From contig NZ_JAUYWA010000013.1 in the NCBI RefSeq assembly GCF_030689025.1, positions 32,938 through 96,937 of the forward strand: a DNA stretch of 64,000 nucleotides, read 5' to 3'. Positions 8,682 through 17,890 of the stretch are shown here, piece by piece; within the stretch, counting starts at the first letter, position 1; every line of letters starts with the position of its first letter. The notes below the pieces were generated by a model. It was not told the origin of the DNA. It saw nothing but the letters and a program-made list of their open reading frames with translations, and made no database searches. Position numbers and translations under genes: made by a program. Source of the stretch: Oceanobacter sp. 1_MG-2023 (lineage in GTDB: Bacteria > Pseudomonadota > Gammaproteobacteria > Pseudomonadales > Oceanobacteraceae).

Positions 8682-11075
8682 TCATTGGTTGAGTGGGGCG
8701 ATTGGTGCTTTGTGCAGAAACAGCTGCAGTTGCGGCAGTGTCAGTGGTCGGCTGAACAGATAGCCCTGGCCTTCATCGCAAAGGCTGTTGCGGAGGAAGT
8801 TTACCTGATCGTCGGATTCAACACCTTCGGCCACGACGGACAGGCCGAGTTTGTGGGCCATGGCAATGATGGCGGCAGTGATGGCCATGTTGTTGACGTC
8901 GGTGGTGATGTCGGCGACAAATGACGGGTCGATCTTGAGTACGGTGATTGGCAGGCGTTTGAGATGGGAGAGTGATGAGTAGCCGGTGCCAAAGTCATCG
9001 ATAGCAAAGCGGATACCAAGCGCTTGCAGGTTGTTGATGATGGCAATGGAACTTTCGACATCGCGCATCAGGGTGCTTTCGGTGATTTCCAGCTCCAGGT
9101 TGGCGGCCGCCAGACCGGATAGTTGCAGTGCTTGCTGAACGTTTTGCTGCAGGTCGGGGGCGGCAAACTGACTGGCCGACAGGTTAACGGACAGGCGAGC
9201 GTCGGCGGGTAGTGCTCTGGTCTGCAGGAGCGATTGCATATCGGTGCAGCTGCGTTCCAGAATCCAGCGGCCAATGGCGAGCATTTGACCGTTTTCTTCC
9301 GCGACCGGGATAAATTGGCTTGGGGGTATCAGGCCGTTCTTCGGGTGATGCCAACGAACCAGGGCTTCCAGGCCTGTGGTGTGATAACCCTGCAAGCTGA
9401 TTTTGGGCTGGTAAACGAGGTTAAACTGGTCTTCTGCCAGGGCGGTGTTGATTTTTTGTTCCCAGTCCAGGTGTTCGAGGATTGAGCGGTTCATGTCTTC
9501 GGAGAAGAACTGGATGTTGTTACGGCCCAGTTCTTTGGCGCGATACATGGCCAGGTCGGCATTTTTCATCAGGGTGTTGGGGTCGCTGGAGTCTTGCGGT
9601 GTCAGGGTGATGCCGATGCTGACGGAGGTGGTGATGTCCTGTCCTTTGATTCTGACCGGGCGGTTGAGAGTGGAGAGTAATTTTTCGGCCACGGCGAGGA
9701 CGTCGGAGGTCTGTTTGATATCGGTTAGCAGGATGGTGAATTCGTCGCCACCGATACGGGAGACTGTGTCTCGATCACGAACGCAGTTGCTCAGTCGTTT
9801 GGCGGCTTCTTGCAGAAGCTGGTCGCCGGCATCATGGCCCATGGAATCGTTGATGCGTTTGAACTGGTCCATGTCGAGATAAACGAGCGCCAGGGTGGAT
9901 TGGGTACGCTGAGCGGATTTGATGGATTTGGTGAGTCGGTTCTTGAACAGTCGTCGGTTGGCGAGGCCGGTGAGCGAGTCGTAGAAAGCCAGGTTCTCCA
10001 TTTGTAGCTGGGCGTATTTCAGTTCGGAAATATCAGAGATGGCTCCGAGATAGCCCACGACTTCTCCGTCTGAGCTGTTCATTGGGCTGGCCATCAGATG
10101 AATCCAGGTCTGGCTGCTGTCGCGATTCAGTAGGCGCAGGTCCATGGCAATGCCTTCTTGTGTGGTGATTAATTGCTGCCAGGCGTCGCGCAGGCTGACG
10201 AGGTCGGCGGGGGCGATGCTGTCAAACCAGCGTTCCAGTTGCGGTAATTCGTCGTACAGCTGGTGGATTTCCCGCCAGCGCTGATTGACGTATTGCAGGG
10301 TTTGCTGGGTGTCTACCTGAAAGATGCCAACGGGAGAAAAGGCCGCCAGTTTGCGGAAACGGGCTTCGTTTTCCTTGAGTGAGGCGTGTTCGGTTTCAAT
10401 GGTTTGCAGCAGGGAGTTAAACAGGTCGACCAGAGCGCCCAGTTCATCGTCGGTTTTACGGGTGGCACGGATGGAGTAGTCCTGGTCTTGCGCAATGCGT
10501 TTGAGCGTGGCGTAAAGCTCGTGTAACGGACGCAAGACCAGTTCTTTCAGGTGCGATGAAGCAACAAACCCGAGTAATAGAGCCAGTATGGCAATCAGGA
10601 TTGAAAAGAGGCCAAACTGCTGCAGTCGTTTGTTTCTGGATTCCTGGGTGGTGTGCAGGGTCAGGGTGCCGACGGTTTTGTGTTGATACTGGATCGGGAA
10701 TATCTGTTGCTCGTGGTTGTCATGGCTCATGTCCCGTTGTGGTGGGCAGGGAGCCAAGGATGGCTGATTATCGCGCAGGTAAGTGATGACCAGCAGGTTG
10801 TTGGCGTCGTAGATGCAGCCGCTCAGAATATCGCTGTTGTCACTGAGGGAGCGGATGCTTTCTTTCAGTTCGCTGGTGTGTCCGGCCAGGAGTTCGTGTG
10901 CGCTGTGGCGAGCGATCATGGTGCCAATGGTGTTCAGTTGGCGTTCGTTGTCCTGGCGGGTCAGATAGTATTCCAGCCAGGTAAAGGCGATGCTTGAAAA
11001 TATCAGAGTCAGGGTGGTCGTCAATAACGTGACGATAACCAGCTTGTGCTTCAGGCGTTGTACCTGTAGATGCAT
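8682..11075 (-). CDS. membrane GGDEF/EAL c-di-GMP signalling protein
   Basis: A 797-residue inner-membrane protein. An N-terminal helix and a second one (about residues 155-175) flank a periplasmic sensor region with two Cys. A HAMP-like linker, a PAS domain (INxRWREIHQLY region), a GGDEF domain and an EAL domain follow. The cyclase signature RIGGDEF is intact, with an RDRD inhibitory-site motif five residues before it. The EAL domain keeps LEALVRWHHP and IDDFGTGYSS. Both activities are therefore possible. The start at 11075 is chosen because GAGAG precedes that ATG and the membrane helix follows directly; the frame is open to 11135. It sits between the MlaC-like gene and mutY on the same strand. 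Confidence 0.9.
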   Translation of the reverse strand: MHLQVQRLKHKLVIVTLLTTTLTLIFSSIAFTWLEYYLTRQDNERQLNTIGTMIARHSAHELLAGHTSELKESIRSLSDNSDILSGCIYDANNLLVITYLRDNQPSLAPCPPQRDMSHDNHEQQIFPIQYQHKTVGTLTLHTTQESRNKRLQQFGLFSILIAILALLLGFVASSHLKELVLRPLHELYATLKRIAQDQDYSIRATRKTDDELGALVDLFNSLLQTIETEHASLKENEARFRKLAAFSPVGIFQVDTQQTLQYVNQRWREIHQLYDELPQLERWFDSIAPADLVSLRDAWQQLITTQEGIAMDLRLLNRDSSQTWIHLMASPMNSSDGEVVGYLGAISDISELKYAQLQMENLAFYDSLTGLANRRLFKNRLTKSIKSAQRTQSTLALVYLDMDQFKRINDSMGHDAGDQLLQEAAKRLSNCVRDRDTVSRIGGDEFTILLTDIKQTSDVLAVAEKLLSTLNRPVRIKGQDITTSVSIGITLTPQDSSDPNTLMKNADLAMYRAKELGRNNIQFFSEDMNRSILEHLDWEQKINTALAEDQFNLVYQPKISLQGYHTTGLEALVRWHHPKNGLIPPSQFIPVAEENGQMLAIGRWILERSCTDMQSLLQTRALPADARLSVNLSASQFAAPDLQQNVQQALQLSGLAAANLELEITESTLMRDVESSIAIINNLQALGIRFAIDDFGTGYSSLSHLKRLPITVLKIDPSFVADITTDVNNMAITAAIIAMAHKLGLSVVAEGVESDDQVNFLRNSLCDEGQGYLFSRPLTLPQLQLFLHKAPIAPLNQ

Positions 11076-11171
11076 GTCTCTCGGCTCGTTTGGGGCGGTT
11101 ACGTGATGTGGTCCGCTTGGAATAAACCATAGCATGTACCATAAATCAGGTATTTGCCTAGAGAGACCCGG

Positions 11172-11204
11172 AGTGCGTATGGGGTTCCGACCACCATACG
11201 CACT
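11172..11204. other. perfect 11-bp inverted repeat between mlaC-like gene and GGDEF/EAL gene
   Basis: AGTGCGTATGG (11172-11182) and CCATACGCACT (11194-11204) are perfectly complementary with an 11-nt loop. It lies just after the MlaC-like stop codon. There is no T run on the minus strand, so it is either an inefficient terminator or an RNA-stability hairpin separating the two genes. Confidence 0.55.
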
Positions 11205-11222
11205 GAATAATGGCGCGTTTTC

Positions 11223-11864
11223 TTATTCAGCGGCCAGGTTGGCTTGTGCTGCCCGATCCGCTTCTTGCTGAAGTTGCTGCAACAGGTCGTCCATGCGGGT
11301 TTTTGCGTTGCCTGGGTGGGTTCCTTGCAGGCGTTCAGCCATTTGGTCCCGGTAGGTTTTGACCATACTCAGACCCGAGACGACTGCGTCGTATACACGC
11401 CATTGGTCTTCCGTATCTTTGCGGTAAAGTTTGAAATCAATTGGGACAGTGTTGCCATTGGACTGGGTCAGAAAGCCTTGAACAAAGGCTTTGTCGCCTT
11501 CGGGGTTGATACGGGCTTCTTCAAACTCCAGCTTTTCACCACTGAATGCCTTGAAGGCACCGCTGTAGGTGCGGATCTGTAATTCCCGAAAACGATCGAT
11601 GAATTCCTGTTGTTGCGTCGAGCTGGCCAGCCGCCAGTATTTGCCCAACGCCCCTTTGGCGATTTTTTCCTGATCGATGGCAGGCACAATGAACGACATT
11701 ACAAGTTCGCGCACCAGGTTTTCGGTACGTTGCTCTACCGGCGTCTGATTCAGACGCTCGGTCAGTTGGCTGGTTGCCTTGGCTACTACTTCCGAGGGCG
11801 TTTGCGCGGCCCAGGCCGTAAGGTTGCAAAGCAACGCTGAAATAAGAATCAAGAATCGAAACAT
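11223..11864 (-). CDS. MlaC/Ttg2D-family periplasmic phospholipid-binding protein (orphan)
   Basis: A 213-residue protein with an N-terminal signal peptide (MFRFLILISALLCNLTAWA). MlaC-family features follow: a repeated-helix N-terminal part, IDQEKIAKGALGKYWR, RTYSGAF, and the end of the fold at WRVYDAVVSGLSMVKTYRDQ. MlaC carries phospholipids between the outer-membrane MlaA complex and the MlaFEDB transporter. The start is uncertain: the ATG at 11864 gives a normal signal peptide, while the ATG at 11879 would add MDASL. No mlaFEDB genes are in the window, so this looks like a stand-alone paralogue. It may share transcription with the GGDEF/EAL gene downstream. Confidence 0.8.
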   Translation of the reverse strand: MFRFLILISALLCNLTAWAAQTPSEVVAKATSQLTERLNQTPVEQRTENLVRELVMSFIVPAIDQEKIAKGALGKYWRLASSTQQQEFIDRFRELQIRTYSGAFKAFSGEKLEFEEARINPEGDKAFVQGFLTQSNGNTVPIDFKLYRKDTEDQWRVYDAVVSGLSMVKTYRDQMAERLQGTHPGNAKTRMDDLLQQLQQEADRAAQANLAAE

Positions 11865-12040
11865 GAGTGAGGCGTCCATTGTTATGTTAGAGGTGGCTAC
11901 AGGCACAGATCAGGTTCTGATATCTGTGCAGTATGTCGTGCCGCGCATTGCTTGTGTAGCACCCGGGTGGTGAAAAGATTGTTGCCTGTAACGCTTGAAA
12001 ATGTATCCATGATCGCAGCGGGTACATTGGTATGAACAGG

Positions 12041-12439
12041 TTACGGCTGCCATACCCAGGCGGATTCGGTGAACTCAAATCCGCGTTTTTCCAAGGCCGG
12101 TGCCAGTGTATCGGGTGCTGTTTCGATACGAAGGGTCATGGCCTGATCCCTGGCCCAGTGTTGTAGCAGGTGTATTGTCTGATGTATGACACCCCGGCGC
12201 TGCGTAATTGTTCTCACGGCTGCGTTCGACAGGGTTATTGTCTGTTGGTTCTGGGTACAGAGTATGACACCGACGATGCGGTCGTTAAACCGTGCGGCAA
12301 TAATCCAGCCTTGGTTGGCGAGCCGTTGTTGCAGCATGGGAGCTTGCAGTTGTTCGTCAGCGGTATCGGCCTGAATCTTGGCGATATCAGCCCAGTCGGC
12401 AGCAGTAGGCTGTTTGATGTGTTCGAGTAGAACGGGCAC
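12041..12439 (-). CDS. GNAT-fold protein, PanZ/PanM-like
   Basis: A 132-residue GNAT-fold protein. The block WIIAARFNDRIVGVILC followed by LSNAAVRTITQRRGV resembles PanZ (PanM), the acetyl-CoA sensor that triggers maturation of aspartate decarboxylase PanD in enterobacteria. The acetyl-CoA loop TQRRGVIHQT departs from the usual RxxGxG/A. It ends in EKRGFEFTESAWVW, as GNAT proteins do. The start is GTG with AGGAG seven bases upstream. It is divergent from hisB. A general N-acetyltransferase role remains possible; panD is not in the window. Confidence 0.6.
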   Translation of the reverse strand: MPVLLEHIKQPTAADWADIAKIQADTADEQLQAPMLQQRLANQGWIIAARFNDRIVGVILCTQNQQTITLSNAAVRTITQRRGVIHQTIHLLQHWARDQAMTLRIETAPDTLAPALEKRGFEFTESAWVWQP

Positions 12440-12512
12440 TTGGGACTCCTGATTATGGTTTGAAGGGCAAGCGTTTGGTCTTCAGATGCTTGTTGAGGTT
12501 TCATGGAGGTTT

Positions 12513-12542
12513 TTCACTGCGCCCTTTATAATGGTTTCCTTT
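12513..12542 (+). promoter_or_regulatory. candidate promoter of hisBHAF
   Basis: A perfect TATAAT (12537-12542) lies 18 bp after TTCACT (12513-12518). The predicted transcript would start about 20 bases before the hisB ATG. No leader peptide or attenuator is visible in this short leader. Confidence 0.5.
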
Positions 12543-12568
12543 TTCTTTGGCGATAGTTGGAGCATTCC

Positions 12569-13159
12569 ATGGCCCGTACGGCAACGGTCGAACGTAATAC
12601 CCTGGAGACCCGGATTCGGGTCTCCATCAATCTCGACGGTACTGGCAAAAGCCAGTTTGATACCGGTGTGCCGTTTCTGGAGCATATGATGGATCAGATT
12701 GCTCGCCATGGCCTGATCGATCTGGATATTTTCTGCGAGGGTGACCTGCATATTGATGATCACCACACGGTGGAAGACATTGGCATTACCCTGGGGCAAG
12801 CCTTTGCGGAAGCGATTGGCGACAAAAAAGGCATCGTTCGTTATGGCCACAGTTATGTGCCGCTGGATGAAGCCTTGTCGCGGGTGGTGATTGATTTTTC
12901 CGGTCGTCCTGGCCTGTGCTTCAATTGTGATTTTACCCGCGCTGCGATTGGCAAGCTCGATACCCAGTTGTTCTGGGAGTTTTTCCAGGGTTTTGTGAAT
13001 CACGCCAAGGTCAGTTTGCATATCGATAACCTCAAAGGGTTTAACGCACACCATCAGGCTGAGACCATTTTCAAGGCGTTTGGCCGGGCACTGCGGATGG
13101 CGGTTGAGATGGACCCTCGAATGGCGGGTGTCATGCCTTCCACCAAGGGCACTTTGTAA
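12569..13159 (+). CDS. hisB: imidazoleglycerol-phosphate dehydratase
   Basis: A 196-residue monofunctional HisB, which converts imidazole glycerol phosphate to imidazole acetol phosphate in histidine synthesis. The manganese-binding His clusters are visible in [23 protein letters not shown] and [13 protein letters not shown]. It lacks the phosphatase domain of enteric HisB, as in pseudomonads. The ATG at 12569 follows GGAG (12559-12562); a TTG at 12557 is in frame but less likely. It is the first gene of hisBHAF. Confidence 0.95.
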   Translation: MARTATVERNTLETRIRVSINLDGTGKSQFDTGVPFLEHMMDQIARHGLIDLDIFCEGDLHIDDHHTVEDIGITLGQAFAEAIGDKKGIVRYGHSYVPLDEALSRVVIDFSGRPGLCFNCDFTRAAIGKLDTQLFWEFFQGFVNHAKVSLHIDNLKGFNAHHQAETIFKAFGRALRMAVEMDPRMAGVMPSTKGTL

Positions 13160-13183
13160 GATTTTTTGGAAGGAAGTGGTTTC

Positions 13184-13828
13184 GTGACAAGTAAAGTGTG
13201 TGCAGTGATCGACTATGGCATGGGTAACCTGCATTCCGCCCATGGTGCGTTGCAGGCCGTCGCCCAGGATACCAGGGTGCTGGTGACCAGTGACCCGGAA
13301 GTCATTCGTGCTGCTGACCATGTGGTGTTGCCCGGCGTGGGTGCGATTCGGGACTGTATGGCTGAAATTCGCCGTCAGGGTATCGATCAGGTGGTGGAAG
13401 AAGCACGCCAGACCAAGCCATTGCTCGGGATTTGCGTGGGCTTGCAGGCCATGATGGATCGTTCGGAAGAAAACAACGGTGTTGATTGTTTGGGGTTGTT
13501 TCCTGGGCAGGTGCGGTTTTTTGGTCACGATCTGGTCGAAAATGGTGAAAAACTGAAAGTACCGCATATGGGCTGGAACCAGGTCTCGCAAGTGGATCAT
13601 CCGCTCTGGCATGGCATTGATAACCACAGCCGCTTTTATTTTGTGCACTCCTATTATGTCCACGCGGAGCGGCCGCAACAGATTAAAGGTCGCGGCCATT
13701 ATGGTGTTGAGTTTGCTGCCGCGATGGGGGAAGACAATGTATTTGCGGTGCAATTTCACCCGGAAAAAAGCCATAACGCCGGTCTGGCGTTGTTAAAGAA
13801 TTTTCTCGAATGGGATGGCCAGGCCTGA
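13184..13828 (+). CDS. hisH: imidazole glycerol phosphate synthase, glutamine amidotransferase subunit
   Basis: A 214-residue class I glutamine amidotransferase that supplies ammonia to HisF. The nucleophile Cys is in [11 protein letters not shown]; the His and Glu of the triad are in VQFHPEKS. It starts with GTG at 13184, nine bases after GGAAGGA (13168-13174), which is a better start than the TTG at 13166 lying before that ribosome-binding site. It follows hisB by 24 bp. Confidence 0.95.
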   Translation: MTSKVCAVIDYGMGNLHSAHGALQAVAQDTRVLVTSDPEVIRAADHVVLPGVGAIRDCMAEIRRQGIDQVVEEARQTKPLLGICVGLQAMMDRSEENNGVDCLGLFPGQVRFFGHDLVENGEKLKVPHMGWNQVSQVDHPLWHGIDNHSRFYFVHSYYVHAERPQQIKGRGHYGVEFAAAMGEDNVFAVQFHPEKSHNAGLALLKNFLEWDGQA

Positions 13829-13862
13829 GGGTCGGCTGTCACTCTGATATTAAGGTTTTCTC

Positions 13863-14612
13863 ATGCTCGTTATACCTGCAATTGATTTGAAAGATGGCGA
13901 ATGCGTTCGTCTGCGCCAGGGTCGTATGGAAGACTCTACCGTGTTTGGTGATAACCCCGTAGAAATGGCCCGTCGCTGGGTAGACGCTGGTTGTCGGCGG
14001 TTGCATTTGGTAGATCTGAATGGTGCCTTTGCTGGTGTACCCGTCAACGGTGGCGCGGTGACGGCCATTGCCAAGGAATTTCCGGGCTTGCCGATCCAGA
14101 TTGGTGGTGGCATCCGTTCTCTGGAAACTATCGAAGCCTACGTTAAAGCCGGTGTCAGTTACGTCATTATCGGTACCAAGGCGGTGAAAGAACCGGCGTT
14201 TGTCAAAGAAGCCTGTGCCGCGTTTCCAGGCAAGGTCATTGTGGGGCTGGATGCCCAGGATGGTTTTGTTGCCACCGACGGCTGGGCTGAGGTTTCTGAG
14301 GTCAAGGCGGTGGATCTGGCCCGGCAGTTCAAGCACGACGGCGTATCAGCCATTGTTTACACCGATATTGCCCGGGATGGCATGATGCAAGGGGTGAATG
14401 TGGCTGCAACGCTTGAGTTGGCCGTCGAAGGAGGCATTCCGGTGATTGCATCCGGTGGTGTGACCAATATCGACGATATTCGCCAGTTGGCGATGGTTGC
14501 CGGCCAGGGGATTCTTGGCGCGATTACCGGTCGGGCCATTTATGAAGGCAGCCTGGATGTTGCCGAAGCCCAGACTCTGGCGGATACGCTGGTGGCGAAG
14601 CCAATCGCCTGA
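13863..14612 (+). CDS. hisA: phosphoribosylformimino-5-aminoimidazole carboxamide ribotide isomerase
   Basis: A 249-residue TIM-barrel isomerase of histidine synthesis. The N-terminal [18 protein letters not shown] carries the catalytic Asp; the C-terminal one is in YTDIARDGM. Phosphate-binding Gly-rich loops are at IQIGGGIRS and IASGGVTN. Length is typical. It lies 34 bp after hisH. Confidence 0.96.
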   Translation: MLVIPAIDLKDGECVRLRQGRMEDSTVFGDNPVEMARRWVDAGCRRLHLVDLNGAFAGVPVNGGAVTAIAKEFPGLPIQIGGGIRSLETIEAYVKAGVSYVIIGTKAVKEPAFVKEACAAFPGKVIVGLDAQDGFVATDGWAEVSEVKAVDLARQFKHDGVSAIVYTDIARDGMMQGVNVAATLELAVEGGIPVIASGGVTNIDDIRQLAMVAGQGILGAITGRAIYEGSLDVAEAQTLADTLVAKPIA

Positions 14613-14647
14613 TTCAGGCCTAATACAGGTAGTGCAGGAGAGTTCCT

Positions 14648-15415
14648 ATGGCTTTGGCCAAACGTATTATTCCTTGTCTGGATGTGGACAAGGGCCGGGT
14701 TGTCAAAGGCGTGAACTTTGTCGGTATCCGGGATGCGGGCGATCCGGTAGAGATTGCCAAACGTTATAACGATCAGGGTGCGGATGAAATCACCTTTCTG
14801 GATATTACCGCCAGCCATGAAGGGCGTGAAACCACGGTTCATATGGTGGAAGCCATTGCCGAACAGGTGTTTATTCCGCTCACTGTCGGGGGCGGTATTC
14901 GGGAACTGGACGATATTCGCCGGATGCTGAATGCCGGTGCCGACAAGGTATCGATCAATTCCGCCGCAGTATATAACCCGGAATTTGTGCGTGAAGCTTC
15001 ACAGAAATTTGGCGCGCAGTGCATCGTGGTTGCGATTGATGCCAAGCAGGTGGGTGATAACCATTGGGAAATTTTTACCCATGGCGGCCGCAAGCCAACC
15101 GGTATCAATGCGGTCGAGTGGGCGGTGAAAATGGCCGACTACGGCGCGGGTGAGATCTTGCTGACCAGTATGGATCGTGACGGTGTGAAATCAGGTTTTG
15201 ACCTTGGTGTAACGCGGGCAATCTCGGACGCGGTGAACATTCCGGTCATTGCCTCCGGCGGTGTCGGTAACCTCGATCACTTGGTTGAAGGCGTAACACA
15301 AGGGCGAGCGGACGCGGTATTGGCCGCCAGTATTTTCCACTTTGGGGAGTACACCGTGCAGCAGGCCAAGCAGCATATGGCCGCTGCCGGGATTGAAATG
15401 CGTCTGGTGGATTGA
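14648..15415 (+). CDS. hisF: imidazole glycerol phosphate synthase, cyclase subunit
   Basis: A 255-residue TIM barrel that uses ammonia from HisH to form imidazole glycerol phosphate and AICAR. Catalytic Asp residues are in [18 protein letters not shown] and [13 protein letters not shown]. Phosphate loops are at TVGGGIRE and IASGGVGN. A ribosome-binding site (CAGGAGAG) precedes the ATG. It is the last gene of hisBHAF; hisI/hisE, often next, are absent here. Confidence 0.96.
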   Translation: MALAKRIIPCLDVDKGRVVKGVNFVGIRDAGDPVEIAKRYNDQGADEITFLDITASHEGRETTVHMVEAIAEQVFIPLTVGGGIRELDDIRRMLNAGADKVSINSAAVYNPEFVREASQKFGAQCIVVAIDAKQVGDNHWEIFTHGGRKPTGINAVEWAVKMADYGAGEILLTSMDRDGVKSGFDLGVTRAISDAVNIPVIASGGVGNLDHLVEGVTQGRADAVLAASIFHFGEYTVQQAKQHMAAAGIEMRLVD

Positions 15416-15417
15416 CC

Positions 15418-15441
15418 ACTGGTCGAATCCAGTCGTTTTTT
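15418..15441 (+). terminator. weak candidate terminator after hisF
   Basis: A five-base stem ACTGG/CCAGT (15418-15422 with 15429-15433) is followed after two bases by six T residues (15436-15441). It lies directly behind the hisF stop codon. The stem is short, so termination may be partial. Confidence 0.45.
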
Positions 15442-15508
15442 GATGCTGATATGGGCATAATCCACAATGTCTCTGTGAACTAGCGCAACTGTGCCGATGG
15501 ATTGTTTT

Positions 15509-17752
15509 ATGCCTCGTATTGGACGATATATTGGTCTGGTTGCCAGTGTCTTGGGATGCCTGGCAGGCGGATCAGATGTTTGTCAGGCCCAGGCTCTGGA
15601 CGACTTTGAACCCGACCTGCCCGTTGTATTAAGTCCAATCCGGCTGCAGCAGCCGATGCCAGAAGTGCCTGCCAGTGCAACGCTGATTACCGCCGAGCAA
15701 ATCCGTCTGTGGGGTATTCAGCGACTGGTGGATGTCTTTCAGTATGTGCCCGGAATGTTTGTGGCACAGGAGCTGGATTCCAACCAGTCGGGTGTGGTGT
15801 ACCACTCCGGCGACCTCTCTTTGTCCCGCCGCCTGGAAGTGCTGGTGGATGGGCGTTCTGTCTATGGTGCCATTTTTGCCAGTGTTGACTGGGATCAGCT
15901 GAATATCGCGCTGGAAGATATTGAGCGGATCGAAATTACCCGTGGCTCCAGTGCCTCTTCGTACGGCATGAATGCGTTTCAGGGGGTGATCAATATCGTC
16001 ACCCGTCATCCGGGCGACAGCCGCTCGCTTGATGTGTCTGCATCGCTTGGTTCCGACTCCCGCCGTCGAGGTTATTTGTCCACGGCGTTTGATCTGAATG
16101 GCTCCCGTCAGCGATTGAGTGCCTTTGGCAGCCAGGAGGGCACCGCTGGCGATTATGACTATGAGTCCGGGGATCTGCCGGATTACAACCGGATGGTGGG
16201 TCTCAACTGGAGCGGTGCCAGTGATATCTCCGACGATCTTGAGGTTTTCTGGCAAGCCGGGCGACAGAATCTGCAGCGTAATATTCTCGTGGATGAAAAC
16301 TTTCATGAAGCGTCGCCAGAGATGGATGCCACAACTGATTTTGTTTCCATCGCGTTTCATGGTCTGGAAAACAGTCGCCATGAATGGAAAGTAAAAGCTT
16401 ACTGGCAAGCGGAAAACCAGGAAAAATCCTATCGGGCGTGTACGGCAACCATTGCCTACGATCCCAATCTTCGGACACTGTTTAATCTGGATTCTGAGCT
16501 GGCCACGGCCCTTGGTTATGGTGTGTTACCGTTATTGGATAGTGATACAACGTCCTCTGAACGAACGGCAATCGAGCAGTATTATAGTGCCTTGGCCTAT
16601 GGCTTGATGGATGCGTCAACGTTGCAGGCCTATCTTGCCAGTGCGGGTGTTGATACAGAGGTGTCGGAAGAAGAGCTTGCGCTGGCCCAGCAAATTGCAG
16701 CAACGGCTGTCGGTGCCGATGGGCTGGATGAAACCACGTGTGGCCAGGGCGATTATGACCTTTATGAGCAGCGCTGGGAAATGGAGGTGGAAAACACCAT
16801 CTGGTGGAATCGGCGACTGCGTTCCGTTCAAGGCCTGGTGTATCGTCGCGATGAAGTGAACTCCCAGGCTTATTTTGGCCGTGCTCTTACCCGCAACAGT
16901 CTGATGGCTTTCTCGAGTGTTGAGTACCGCTTGAGACCCGATTGGCTGATGTTTTTCTCGTTGACGGCAGAGCACCAGACTGACAGTTCGGTGAATTATT
17001 CCCCCCGGTTTGCGGTGACTCATCTGCTGACCCCGGATCAAAGCCTGCGGTTCCAGTATTCCCAGACCCATCGTTCCCCCGACCTGGCCGAGCAATACCT
17101 GAATGCCAATGCAGACGTGACACAATTAACGGATAACTACCTTGGGCTGGATAGTGGTTCGTTGTTCCTGACCGTGAATGCCGATGACTGGAACAGTAAT
17201 CTGGAAGGTGAAAGCATCCATGCCTGGGAAGTGGGTTATTACGGCGCGTTCCTTGACCCTCGACTCTCGGTGGATATCAAGTTTTTCCATGAGTGGATGT
17301 TCCAATTGATTGAAGGGCAGGTGAATTTGCTGGATGGATCGCTGGATGATAACAACAGCATGACGCTGATGGGGATGGAGTGGCAGCTCGACTGGCGCCT
17401 GGCTCGACTGCAGCGTTTGTGGCTGGTGGGCTTGCTGCAGCATCGGGAATTATCTGGCAGTAATGAAGGTGTATTGGGGGCTGAGCGCAGCTTGCGTGCC
17501 GCATGGACCTACACTCCTGGGAATTCGGAGTGGATGCTGGGGCTGATTCTGGATGAAGGAAATGGCAGCGTCGGATCAGGCTTTGCGGGCCAGCAATTTT
17601 ATCGGCAGCGTAAAGTGCAAAGTCGCTTTGGCCATGATTTTGGTCATGCCGGGGTGGCGTTATCGGTTCAGTATGATGCGGATGGCGGCCAGTTGTACTT
17701 TGAGCGTACGCCCCGTTGGTTGACGTGGGTGAATGTGCGTTTCCGGCTTTAG
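15509..17752 (+). CDS. TonB-dependent outer-membrane receptor
   Basis: A protein of about 747 residues with a signal peptide (MPRIGRYIGLVASVLG onward), a plug domain and a beta-barrel. The plug shows PASATLITAEQIRLWG, LVDVFQYVPGMFV, VLVDGRSVYG and IERIEITRGSSASSYG before GVINIVTRHP, the usual plug order. The barrel ends in WVNVRFRL. An insertion of roughly 130 residues near the middle (about 310-440) carries a Cys pair (RACTATIA and TTCGQGDY). Alternative starts exist at 15491 and 15497. The ligand (iron chelate, cobalamin, nickel or other) cannot be told. No TonB/ExbBD or ABC transporter genes are adjacent, and the histidine operon ends just upstream. Confidence 0.88.
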   Translation: MPRIGRYIGLVASVLGCLAGGSDVCQAQALDDFEPDLPVVLSPIRLQQPMPEVPASATLITAEQIRLWGIQRLVDVFQYVPGMFVAQELDSNQSGVVYHSGDLSLSRRLEVLVDGRSVYGAIFASVDWDQLNIALEDIERIEITRGSSASSYGMNAFQGVINIVTRHPGDSRSLDVSASLGSDSRRRGYLSTAFDLNGSRQRLSAFGSQEGTAGDYDYESGDLPDYNRMVGLNWSGASDISDDLEVFWQAGRQNLQRNILVDENFHEASPEMDATTDFVSIAFHGLENSRHEWKVKAYWQAENQEKSYRACTATIAYDPNLRTLFNLDSELATALGYGVLPLLDSDTTSSERTAIEQYYSALAYGLMDASTLQAYLASAGVDTEVSEEELALAQQIAATAVGADGLDETTCGQGDYDLYEQRWEMEVENTIWWNRRLRSVQGLVYRRDEVNSQAYFGRALTRNSLMAFSSVEYRLRPDWLMFFSLTAEHQTDSSVNYSPRFAVTHLLTPDQSLRFQYSQTHRSPDLAEQYLNANADVTQLTDNYLGLDSGSLFLTVNADDWNSNLEGESIHAWEVGYYGAFLDPRLSVDIKFFHEWMFQLIEGQVNLLDGSLDDNNSMTLMGMEWQLDWRLARLQRLWLVGLLQHRELSGSNEGVLGAERSLRAAWTYTPGNSEWMLGLILDEGNGSVGSGFAGQQFYRQRKVQSRFGHDFGHAGVALSVQYDADGGQLYFERTPRWLTWVNVRFRL

Positions 17753-17809
17753 CTTCAGGTGTTGGCTGTCGACTGGCTGGCAACGGTATCGCGTAATGAC
17801 GATTGCATG

Positions 17810-17845
17810 AAAAACGGCCTGTCACTTTGGTGGCAGGCCGTTTTT
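17810..17845. terminator. bidirectional Rho-independent terminator
   Basis: Arms 17810-17825 and 17830-17845 pair over 16 positions with one G-U/mismatch position, around a TTTG loop. Five A residues begin the left arm and five T residues end the right arm, so it can stop transcripts from the TonB-receptor gene (plus) and from serA (minus). Confidence 0.88.
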
Positions 17846-17890
17846 GTATCGGCGTGGTATGCGGCTGTCACCAGCCGCTATCCAGCAGGA

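Noticed and set aside
12482..13774. A 430-codon minus-strand open frame across hisB and hisH
   Set aside because: It is antisense to two certain genes in their codon register, has no recognisable domain and no ribosome-binding site.
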